From JBCCGI01 sp039029355 (GTDB lineage: Bacteria; Planctomycetota; UBA1135; GCA-002686595), in assembly GCA_039029355.1 (NCBI GenBank), contig JBCCGI010000055.1, forward strand, positions 1 to 58,695: a stretch of 58,695 nt of DNA. The letters are read 5' to 3'. This document shows positions 1 through 7,564 of this stretch, piece by piece (within the stretch, counting starts at the first letter, position 1; each line of letters starts with the position of its first letter). Below the pieces are notes generated by a model. It worked only from the letters and a program-made list of their open reading frames with translations. It searched no databases and was not told the origin of the DNA. A program made the position numbers and the translations under genes.

Positions 1-157
1 CGGTTGTGCCGCTCCCAAAAATACGTTCTACCGAAGGCCTTATCGGGCCAGCAAGCCGTACAGTCAGTTGATTGTTAACGACATCAAGAAAATCTTTGCG
101 ACTGTGATAAGTACCCGAGTGCGTCAGAAAACGTCTCCGCGTCGCTTGCGAATGCAT
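1..157 (-). CDS. Possible 5' end of a Tat-exported (DUF1501-like?) protein, cut by window edge
   Basis: An open frame on the minus strand starts with ATG at 157, 13 bases after the stop of the DUF1553 gene, and runs off the left edge (52 codons). Its first residues, MHSQATRRRFLTHSG, contain a twin-arginine-like RRRFL motif. That is what a DUF1501 protein would show, and DUF1501 genes commonly follow DUF1549/DUF1553 genes. The next residues (YHSRKDFLDVVNNQL and on) do not look like DUF1501, and no hydrophobic signal core follows the arginines. The DNA is much poorer in GC (about 40% in 61-120) than the rest of the window. It could be the start of a foreign or recombined gene, or non-coding sequence. 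The assignment is tentative. Confidence 0.25.
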   Translation of the reverse strand, partial: MHSQATRRRFLTHSGTYHSRKDFLDVVNNQLTVRLAGPIRPSVERIFGSGTT

Positions 158-170
158 GGTTCTCGCCACT

Positions 171-3100
171 CTATTCACGGGTGATGGTTTCGTCGAGATT
201 CAACAAGACGCTCGCCAGCGTCGTCCAGGCTGCCAATTCCGCTGGATCAAGATCCTTGTCAAGCGGAAATTCGCCGTTGCTTATCAACGCCTTCGCTGAC
301 TCAACGTCTTCACGAAAAGTTGCGCGTTCTCCCACCAGCGTCGACTGCAGCAGTTTCATTTCATCGTCGCGCGGGCAGCGCGAGACGGCGGATCGGAAAG
401 CGAATCGCAACCGCGCTTCGTCAGTCGCACCGCCCTCCTGCAAAATCCGCTGGCCAAAGACGCGTGCCGCCTCGACGTAGGTCGGGTCGTTCATCAGCAC
501 GAGCGCCTGCAGCGGCGTGTTCGTGGCGCCGCGGCGGACGGTGCAGACCTCGCGCGTGGGCGCGTCGAAGGTCTGCAGGCTCGGAGGCGGCAGCGAGCGC
601 TTCCAGAAGGTGTACATGCCGCGCCGGTACAGACCGTCGCCGGAGTCGGGCTCGTAGAAGTCGCTGTCGCGGCGCTCGTCGCTCGTGTTGTTGAACGAGA
701 CCTCCTTCCAGAGCCCCGCGGGCTGGTAGGGGCGGACGCTCGGGCCGCCGCGCGTCTCGACCAGCAGCCCCGCGGCGAACAGCGCCGAGTCGCGCACCAG
801 CTCGGCCGGCAGCCGGTAGGCGGAGGCGCGCGCGTACAGCCGGTTGCGCGGGTCGTGCTCGCGCAGCGCGGCGGACGTCGTCGAGGCCTGGCGGTAGGTC
901 GCCGAGAGCACGATGCGGCGCAGCAGGCCCTTCACGTCCCAGCCACCCTCGATGAAGTCCAGCGCCAGGCGGTCGAGCAGCTCGCGGTGCTCGGGAAACT
1001 CGCCCTGCGCGCCGAAGTCCTCGGGCGTCGCGACCAGGCCGGCGCCGAAGAGCGTCTGCCACAGCCGGTTCACCGCGACGCGGGCGGTCAGCGGGTGGCC
1101 CGGGTCGACCATCCAGCGCGCGAGGTCGAGCCGGTCGGGCTCGCCTCCGTTGCGCGCGACGATCGGCGGCAGGAACGAGGGCCCGGCCGCGGTCACCACG
1201 CGGCCCGGGTTGCTGTACTGCCCGCGCTCGAGCATGTGCGTCTCGCGCACGCCGGGCTCATCGTGCATCACCATCAGCGCCGGAGCGGAGTCGCGCACCT
1301 CGCCCATGCGGCGCTCGAGCTCCTCGATCCGCGCGGTCCAGCCGGCCCACTCGGGCAGCAGGTTGCGGCGGAAGTGGTCGCGCAGCGCCGCGCCGTCGCC
1401 GTCGGTCCGCTCGGCCTCGGGGCGCGACAGGGCGCGCGTCACGACGCCGGGCAGCACCGCGGGCCCCATGCCCGCGACCCGGAAGTAGAAGCCCCCTGCG
1501 CCGCCGTAGTTGACGACCTTCAGCAGCAGCTCGTTCTCGCCGGCCCGCACCGGCACGTCGACGCGCTCCTGGTCCGGCTCGACCGGGCGCTTCGCGTCCC
1601 GCGCCAGCACGCGGCGGCCGTTCATCCACACCGCGATCGAGTCGTCGCTGCCGAGCGACAGCGAGAGCGTACGCGGCGCGTCGGAGCGCACCGATCGATA
1701 GAGGTAGAAGGCGCTGTTCGTGCCGCGCAGCTCGTGCGCTTCCCCGTCGCCGAGATCCGGACGCGCGATCCAGCGCGCGCCGGCCTGCTCGGCCGCGAGG
1801 TCGACTCCGGCTTCGGGCTCGGCGCCGCGCGAGAAGAGCGCGTCCGGGTCGCCTTCCACCGGCCCGAGCAGATGCCAGGGGCCGAGCGCGACCGACTTCG
1901 CGGCTGCCGCGCCGCCGATCAGCGCGGGGTCGTCCGTCACCGAGAAGCGCACGCGGCCCAGCGTGTGCTGCGACCCGAAGCGGTGGCGCATGCGGACCAC
2001 GAGCTCGGTCCCGCCCTCGAAGCCAAACGGCCGCGTCGCCAAGAAGACGGCGTTGCGCTCCTCGTGCTGCACGTGGCCGTCGACCGCCCAGCCGGTGCCG
2101 AGCTCGCCGTCGATCGCGCGGCGGATCTCGTACTTCTTCTGCGAGTAGTCGGCCGCCGCGGCGGAGAGCTCGACCGTCTCGCGCCGCGTCGGGTCGAGCT
2201 TGGAGATCGCCTCGACCTCGAGCTCCGACAGCACGTAGTTGCCGTGCGTCGTGCGCGCGATGCCCTCGTGCGCGAACGAGTCGTGGCGCAGCACCTCGAG
2301 CCAGATCGCGGTCAGCCCGGTGGCGTCGGTCTCGGCGCGCAGCTCGTAGTCGGCCACGTCGGGGTTCGGTCCCCCCGCGAGCACCGAGGCGTCTTCGAGG
2401 ACGGTCAGCTCGGCGCCGTTGTCGGCGCTCACCGCGAACGGCGTCAGCGCGCGCCACCGCCGCGCCTGCAGCTCGGCCGCTTCGCGCTCCCACTCCGCCT
2501 GGGCCGCGTCGGCTTCGGGCCGCGGAACCGCCATCTTCGCGGCGATCGCGTCGACGTCGGCCTGCAGCGCCGTGATCTCGGCCTCCTCCTCGCCGCGCGG
2601 CACGACGAGCGCCGGCTCCGCGGGCCCGTTGCTGCCGTCGAGCCCCTTCTCCGGCAGCTTGTTGAAGAAGGCGTAGAAGCGGTAGTAGTCCTCCTGCGAG
2701 ATCGGGTCGTACTTGTGGTCGTGGCACTGCGCGCAGGCCATCGTGAGCCCAAGGAAGACCGTCGACGTGGTGCGCACCCGGTCGACCACGTACTCGACCT
2801 GGTACTCGTCGGGGATCGCGCCGCCCTCGTCGTTGAGCATGTGGTTGCGGTTGAACCCGGTCGCCACCAGCTGCTCGGTCGTCGGGTCGTCGAGCAGGTC
2901 GCCCGCGAGCTGCTCGACCACGAAGTCGTCGTACGGCTTGTTGTCGTTGAGCGCATCGATCAACCAGTCGCGCCACAGCCACATCGTCCGCGAGGCGTCG
3001 CGGTGGTAGCCGTTCGTGTCGGCGTAGCGCGCGGCGTCCAGCCACGGCAGCGCCATGCGCTCGCCGAACCGCGGCGAGGCCAGCAGGCGGTCGACGACGC

Positions 3101-3749
3101 GCTCGTACGCGCCGGGCCGCGCGTCGGCGAGGAAGGCGTCGGCCTCCTCCGGCGTCGGCGGGAGGCCGGTCAGGTCGAGCGTGACGCGCCGCAGCAGCAC
3201 CTCGCGCTCGGCCTCCGCGGACGGGGCGAGCCCCTCCTGCCGGAGCCGCGCCAGCACGTAGCGGTCGAGGTCGTCACGCGCCCAGTCCGGGTCACGCGCA
3301 TCAGGCGCGCCCCGCGCGGAGAGCGGCTCGAACGACCAGTGCCGCGACCACGCCGCGCCCTCCTCGATCCAGCGCCGGAGCGTGTCGATCTCGTCGGCGC
3401 TCAGCTCCAGCCCGCTGTCCGGCGGCGGCATCCGGTCGCCGTCGAAGTCGGTCGACACGCGGTGCCAAACCTCGCTGTCGTCCGGGCTGCCCGGCGTGAC
3501 CGCGGCGTAGCCGCCGAGGTCGGCCAACGCCTCGTCCTCGAGGTCGAGCCGCAGGCCCGCCGCACGCGTCTTCGCATCGGGGCCGTGGCACGAGAAGCAG
3601 TTGTCCGAGAGGATCGGACGGACGTCGCGCGCGAAGTCGACCGGCGCGGGGTCGGCGTACGCCTCCGCAGGGACGCTGTCGACGTGGGGCCAGGCCGCGG
3701 CGAGGACCGCGCCGACGAGGACCAGACGGCCGGGGGAAAGTGTGCTCAT
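171..3749 (-). CDS. PSCyt1-DUF1549-DUF1553 planctomycete cytochrome-like secreted protein
   Basis: A 1,192-residue exported protein of a family expanded in Planctomycetota, whose biochemical role is not established. It starts with a hydrophobic signal segment (about residues 8-20). A PSCyt1 haem-type motif CFSCH lies at residues 51-55, followed by the DUF1549 domain (about 150-350) with a second CxxCH-type motif, CAQCHDHKYD, near residue 339. A central insert (about 620-760) reads like a galactose-binding/PA14-style beta sandwich (LGPWHLLGPV, then DDSIAVWMNGRRV). The C-terminal DUF1553 domain (about 860-1170) carries NRLWQTLFG and ends in the typical LLNLDETITRE. These proteins are usually paired with a DUF1501 gene downstream; here only a doubtful fragment is visible before the edge. 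The last 60-80 codons (171 to about 360) are much lower in GC than the rest of the gene. The start at 3749 faces the CotH gene divergently, with 151 bp between them. Confidence 0.93.
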   Translation of the reverse strand: MSTLSPGRLVLVGAVLAAAWPHVDSVPAEAYADPAPVDFARDVRPILSDNCFSCHGPDAKTRAAGLRLDLEDEALADLGGYAAVTPGSPDDSEVWHRVSTDFDGDRMPPPDSGLELSADEIDTLRRWIEEGAAWSRHWSFEPLSARGAPDARDPDWARDDLDRYVLARLRQEGLAPSAEAEREVLLRRVTLDLTGLPPTPEEADAFLADARPGAYERVVDRLLASPRFGERMALPWLDAARYADTNGYHRDASRTMWLWRDWLIDALNDNKPYDDFVVEQLAGDLLDDPTTEQLVATGFNRNHMLNDEGGAIPDEYQVEYVVDRVRTTSTVFLGLTMACAQCHDHKYDPISQEDYYRFYAFFNKLPEKGLDGSNGPAEPALVVPRGEEEAEITALQADVDAIAAKMAVPRPEADAAQAEWEREAAELQARRWRALTPFAVSADNGAELTVLEDASVLAGGPNPDVADYELRAETDATGLTAIWLEVLRHDSFAHEGIARTTHGNYVLSELEVEAISKLDPTRRETVELSAAAADYSQKKYEIRRAIDGELGTGWAVDGHVQHEERNAVFLATRPFGFEGGTELVVRMRHRFGSQHTLGRVRFSVTDDPALIGGAAAAKSVALGPWHLLGPVEGDPDALFSRGAEPEAGVDLAAEQAGARWIARPDLGDGEAHELRGTNSAFYLYRSVRSDAPRTLSLSLGSDDSIAVWMNGRRVLARDAKRPVEPDQERVDVPVRAGENELLLKVVNYGGAGGFYFRVAGMGPAVLPGVVTRALSRPEAERTDGDGAALRDHFRRNLLPEWAGWTARIEELERRMGEVRDSAPALMVMHDEPGVRETHMLERGQYSNPGRVVTAAGPSFLPPIVARNGGEPDRLDLARWMVDPGHPLTARVAVNRLWQTLFGAGLVATPEDFGAQGEFPEHRELLDRLALDFIEGGWDVKGLLRRIVLSATYRQASTTSAALREHDPRNRLYARASAYRLPAELVRDSALFAAGLLVETRGGPSVRPYQPAGLWKEVSFNNTSDERRDSDFYEPDSGDGLYRRGMYTFWKRSLPPPSLQTFDAPTREVCTVRRGATNTPLQALVLMNDPTYVEAARVFGQRILQEGGATDEARLRFAFRSAVSRCPRDDEMKLLQSTLVGERATFREDVESAKALISNGEFPLDKDLDPAELAAWTTLASVLLNLDETITRE

Positions 3750-3811
3750 GGGGCGGAGCGTCGCTCCGGCGCAATCCTAGGGATCTCATCCAATGCTGAC
3801 GGACGCGGATG

Positions 3812-3834
3812 GCGTTTTCGGCACTCAAAAACGC
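3812..3834. repeat. Inverted repeat in divergent promoter region
   Basis: GCGTTTT at 3812-3818 and AAAACGC at 3828-3834 form a perfect 7-bp inverted repeat with a 9-base loop. It lies in the 151-bp gap between two divergent genes. It could be an operator or a small hairpin in the leader of the CotH gene. A loose -10-like TATCTT follows near 3844. Nothing else ties it to a regulator. Confidence 0.3.
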
Positions 3835-3900
3835 GGCCGGCAGTATCTTCAGCCTCCCTCATTTTTCCGGGTCCCCGGCCCGACCCACCACCAGACAGCC

Positions 3901-6276
3901 ATGAAGCGACTCCTCCTCCTCCTCCTGGTCTCCACCGCGCCCGCCGCAGCCGCCCAGGACTTCTACGATCCCGACGTCCTACGCACCGTCGACCTCCAGT
4001 TCCAAGACGAGGACTGGTGGACGCTCCTCCAGCAGAACTACGTCTCGCAGACCAACATCCTCGCGGACATGACCGTCGAGGGCGTCGTCTACCCCGACGT
4101 CGGGGTCCGCATCCGCGGGAACACCTCGTTCACGGCGCTTCCGCCGGGTGCGGAGAAGGTCTCGCTCAACGTCACCGTCGACTTCGTGAACGAAGATCAG
4201 GAGGTGATGGACCAGAGCACGCTGAACTTCAACAACGCCTTCCTCGACCCGACCTTCTGCCGTGAGGTCGTGTACCACAACATCCTGAACCGGTGGATCC
4301 CGAACGGGCGCGCGAACCACATCGTGCTGACCCTGAACGGCGAGAACTGGGGCGTCTACGCAAACGTCCAGCAGTACGGGAAGAAGGTGCTCGGGGACTT
4401 CTTCGACGACAACGACGGCTTGCGCATCAAGTGCGCCAACAACCCGGTCGGGCCCGGGCTCCAGTACATGGGGACGAATCCGGCGGCCTACTCGATCTAC
4501 GAGATCAAGGACGACGGAGGCCTGCTCGACCCCGTGGCCGAGATCATCGCCGTCTGCGACGCGGTCGACAACACCGCTCCGGCCGACTGGCAGATCGCGG
4601 ACCAGGTGTTCGCGGTGGATCCGTCGATCTGGACGGTGGTCCTGGAGAACCTGTTCTCGGACGACGACGGCTACGTCAGCAAGGGGTGCGACTTCGTGGC
4701 GTACCGCAACCCGATCGACGGGCGCATGCACCTGCACCAGACCGACGGGAACGAGACCTGGACGAACGAGAACTGGCAGGCGGATCAGGGCTTTACCGCG
4801 GGGAACAAGCCGTTCCTCAGCAACCTGCTGACCAACTCCTTCCTCCGCGGCAGGTATATGGCGCACCTCCGCGAGGTGCTGGACGCCGAGCTCGACTGGG
4901 CCGTCCTCGAGCCGGAGTTCAACGCGCGCCGGGCGCTGATCGACGCCGCGGTGCAGGCCGACCCGAAGAAGCTCTACAGCTACGACGACTTCGTCGACAA
5001 CTTCACGACGACGGTGTCCGTCGGGGGCGGCGGGCCCTTCACCCTCGGCGTGGTCGGGCTCCAGGAGTACGTCGATCAGCGCCGCGCGCTGCTCCTCGCG
5101 GACCCGGAGGTCGCGGCCATTCCTCCGACGATCACCGGCGTCACCGCCGGCCCCGACCAGCCGGGTGTGCCGATCTTCGTGACGGCGACGGTCACCGCGC
5201 CGGACCCGCTCTTCGCGGTTGAGGTGTGGTACCAGGGCGACCCCTCCGCTCCCTTTGAGCGCTTGTCGATGGCCGACGACGGCCTGTCCGGAGACGGCGC
5301 GGCCGGCGACGGCGTCTATGGCGTCGAGCTGCCCTTCGTCGGCGTCGGCGGCCAGAAGGTCGCGTACTACGTGAGCGCAGCCTCCCAGGCGCCGTTCTTC
5401 CCGCAGAGCTACTCCCCGATCCGGGCGGAGAACGCCCCGCTCCTCCTCATCTTCCAGGGCGGCGCGGTTCCGAGCGACATCGTGATCAACGAGTTCCTCG
5501 CCAGCAACGACACCGTGATCGCCGACGAGGCCGGTGACTTCGAGGACTACGTCGAGCTGTACAACAAGGGCGCGTCGACGGTCGACCTCTCCGGCATGTT
5601 CATGTCGGACTCGTTCGCGGAGCCGACCGAGTGGGAGATCCCGGCGGGAACGACGCTCGGCCCGGGTGAGGCGATCCTGTTCTGGGCGGACGAGGACCTC
5701 GACGAAGGCCCGCTCCACGCCGACTTCAAGCTCTCCAAGGGCGGCGAAGAGATCGGCCTGTGGGACACCGACGGCACCACGCTGCTCGACAGCATCATCT
5801 TCGGGGCGCAGGACGACGACGTCTCGACCGGCCGGCTGGACGACGGCGAGGATCTGATGGTCACGTTCCCCGTGCCGACGCCCAACGCCCTCAACGACGG
5901 CGGCTGCGGCCTCCGTGCGTACGACCAGCTCGATCCGTTCGGCCACACGCTCGACCTCGACGCCGCGGGCACCGGGGCGGTCGGCACGATCGTCACGCTG
6001 ACGGCGAGCGGCCTCGAGCCCGGGAGCCTGGCGTATCTGGGCTTCGCCTCGGCGCCCGCTCACATCCCGCTCGGGTCGGGCACGGTGCTCCTCCTCGGCG
6101 GCTCGGTCTCGATCGTCCCGCTCCTCGCGGACGGGCTGGGCGAGATCACGCTGCCGCTCGGCATCCCCAACTCGCCGCTCCTGGTCGGCCTGGATGTCTA
6201 CTGCCAGTTCGCCGGCACCGACGCCGCGAGCCTGGTGGCGGGCTCGAACGCGCTGCACCTCTCGATCTGCCCCTAG
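3901..6276 (+). CDS. Secreted CotH-like protein with lamin-tail domain
   Basis: A 791-residue secreted protein. I chose ATG 3901 because it gives a clean signal peptide (MKRLLLLLLVSTAPAAAAQ); the frame is open back to 3793, but that extension is not signal-like. Residues about 20-430 form a CotH-type domain (VGVRIRGNTS, then NGENWGVYANVQQYGKK). CotH proteins are atypical kinase-fold proteins known from spore coats and cellulosomes, and many planctomycete copies are extracellular. A beta-sandwich segment follows (about 420-520). A lamin-tail domain begins at IVINEFLASND (about 530-650) and includes EDYVELYNKG and the LSGMFMSD stretch. The last 130 residues form a further beta-rich C-terminal domain of the sort that ends many secreted proteins in this phylum. 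It converges on the DUF1501 gene across a strong hairpin. A cell-surface or matrix role is likely; whether the CotH domain phosphorylates anything is unknown. Confidence 0.88.
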   Translation: MKRLLLLLLVSTAPAAAAQDFYDPDVLRTVDLQFQDEDWWTLLQQNYVSQTNILADMTVEGVVYPDVGVRIRGNTSFTALPPGAEKVSLNVTVDFVNEDQEVMDQSTLNFNNAFLDPTFCREVVYHNILNRWIPNGRANHIVLTLNGENWGVYANVQQYGKKVLGDFFDDNDGLRIKCANNPVGPGLQYMGTNPAAYSIYEIKDDGGLLDPVAEIIAVCDAVDNTAPADWQIADQVFAVDPSIWTVVLENLFSDDDGYVSKGCDFVAYRNPIDGRMHLHQTDGNETWTNENWQADQGFTAGNKPFLSNLLTNSFLRGRYMAHLREVLDAELDWAVLEPEFNARRALIDAAVQADPKKLYSYDDFVDNFTTTVSVGGGGPFTLGVVGLQEYVDQRRALLLADPEVAAIPPTITGVTAGPDQPGVPIFVTATVTAPDPLFAVEVWYQGDPSAPFERLSMADDGLSGDGAAGDGVYGVELPFVGVGGQKVAYYVSAASQAPFFPQSYSPIRAENAPLLLIFQGGAVPSDIVINEFLASNDTVIADEAGDFEDYVELYNKGASTVDLSGMFMSDSFAEPTEWEIPAGTTLGPGEAILFWADEDLDEGPLHADFKLSKGGEEIGLWDTDGTTLLDSIIFGAQDDDVSTGRLDDGEDLMVTFPVPTPNALNDGGCGLRAYDQLDPFGHTLDLDAAGTGAVGTIVTLTASGLEPGSLAYLGFASAPAHIPLGSGTVLLLGGSVSIVPLLADGLGEITLPLGIPNSPLLVGLDVYCQFAGTDAASLVAGSNALHLSICP

Positions 6277-6291
6277 TCGGGTAGTCGAGGC

Positions 6292-6327
6292 GATCCGATC
6301 GCGCCGGCTGGCCGGCGCGGTCGGATC
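6292..6327. terminator. Bidirectional hairpin terminator between convergent genes
   Basis: Arms at 6292-6307 and 6312-6327 form a 16-bp stem with a single T-G wobble and a 4-base loop. The structure begins 16 bases after the CotH stop and overlaps the last two bases of the DUF1501 stop codon. It is nearly palindromic, so it would fold in both transcripts. Neither side has a U-tract, so it may act as a transcript 3'-end stabiliser as much as an intrinsic terminator. Confidence 0.7.
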
Positions 6328-7552
6328 AGACCAATCCGACCGACCGCGCCGCGTGCCCAGGCAGGACCAGATCCAGCCGCTCGCTCCCCAGGTGCCCGCG
6401 CGCAACCTCGGCGAAGACGTCGCGGAAGTCGGTGGTGTGGGCCAGGTCGCGGCCCTGGTTCAGCTCGTGGCGCCCCAGCCCCGGCCAGCGGCCCAGCACC
6501 GGGCCCGCCCGCTCGCCCGCGCGCCGGCGGACGGGGCCGCCGAGGGCGAGCAGGCAGTTGCCCCAGCCGTGGTCGGTGCCGCCCGTACCGTTCTGGCGCG
6601 CGGTGCGGCCGAACTCCGACACCGCGAGCACGAGCACGTCGTCGAGCCGCTGCTCGAGGTCGCGGCAGAAGGCGGTGAGCGCTCCCGCGAGCTCCTCGGT
6701 GAGCCGCGCGAACGCCCCTCCCGCGCCGCCCTGGTTGCGGTGCGTGTCCCAGCCGCCGAAGTCGACCTCGCACACCTCCACGCCGACGTCCGCCTTGACC
6801 AGGCGCGCGATCTCGCGCAAGCGCTGGGCGAGCCCGGTCTCGGGATACTCGACCGTCGACGCATAGGGCGCGTTCGCGACCCCGCGCAGCTCCTCCAGCA
6901 CATCGAGCGTGCTGCGCGCGTTGCGGCCCAACCGCGAACGCAGGCCCGATCGATCCGCCTCGGGGTCGTCCGCGTGCGCCACGCCCAGCGCCCCGGAACC
7001 GGCGGCCCCCGCGAGGTCGTCCAGGCCGCGCAGCGCGAGCGCTCGCGCGTCGCCGCGCAGCACGCGCGGCAGCGTGTCGCCGATCGAGATCGCGCGCACG
7101 CCGCCCGAGCCCTTCGAGCTCTGAAGGTGCCGGTTCAGCCAGCCGTCGGTGCGGACCGAGCTGGCCTCGACCGCGGTCTCCCACACGTCCTGCTCCTTGA
7201 AGTGCGAGCGCGAGTTGTTCGCGTAGCCGACCGCGTGCACCGCCGCCGCCGCACCGTCGGCGAAGAGCGGCTGCAGCGGCGCCGCGGCCGGGTGCAGCCC
7301 GAAGAAGCCGTCCAGCTCAACCGCGCCGCCCGGAGCCCCGGGCCGCGGGATGGCGATCCAACCGCGCAGGTCGTAGTAGCGCGCATCGCCATGGGGCACG
7401 ATCAGGCTCAGGCCGTCCATCCCGCCGCGCAGGAAGAGCAGCACGAAGGTCTTGGTGCGCGGCGGGGAGGCTCCCCGCGCGGCCAGCGGCGTCGCGCCCG
7501 CGCACGCGGCGAGCGCGCCGGAGCCGAGGAGGAAGTCGCGTCGGTCGAGCAT
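6326..7552 (-). CDS. DUF1501 family Tat-exported protein
   Basis: A 408-residue protein with a twin-arginine signal at the N-terminus (MLDRRDFLLGSGALAAC). DUF1501 features follow: TFVLLFLRGGMDGLSLIVP near residues 35-53, HFKEQDVWET in the middle, FGGWDTHRNQGG near residue 270, and VLAVSEFGRTARQNGTGGTD with HGWGN near residues 310-332. DUF1501 belongs to the alkaline-phosphatase/sulfatase-like fold and has no proven substrate. It lies 12 bases downstream of the DUF1800 gene on the same strand. This DUF1800-DUF1501 pair is a conserved operon in Planctomycetota and other bacteria. The two products are probably exported together and may act on the same extracellular target (inference). The length is normal for the family. 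Confidence 0.92.
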   Translation of the reverse strand: MLDRRDFLLGSGALAACAGATPLAARGASPPRTKTFVLLFLRGGMDGLSLIVPHGDARYYDLRGWIAIPRPGAPGGAVELDGFFGLHPAAAPLQPLFADGAAAAVHAVGYANNSRSHFKEQDVWETAVEASSVRTDGWLNRHLQSSKGSGGVRAISIGDTLPRVLRGDARALALRGLDDLAGAAGSGALGVAHADDPEADRSGLRSRLGRNARSTLDVLEELRGVANAPYASTVEYPETGLAQRLREIARLVKADVGVEVCEVDFGGWDTHRNQGGAGGAFARLTEELAGALTAFCRDLEQRLDDVLVLAVSEFGRTARQNGTGGTDHGWGNCLLALGGPVRRRAGERAGPVLGRWPGLGRHELNQGRDLAHTTDFRDVFAEVARGHLGSERLDLVLPGHAARSVGLV

Positions 7553-7564
7553 GGTTTCGATCTC

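Noticed and set aside
855..4265. A 1,136-codon frame on the plus strand opposite the DUF1553 gene
   Set aside because: It is an antisense shadow: its translation is full of Arg, His, Ala and Val with no domain pattern, while the minus strand holds a complete recognisable protein.
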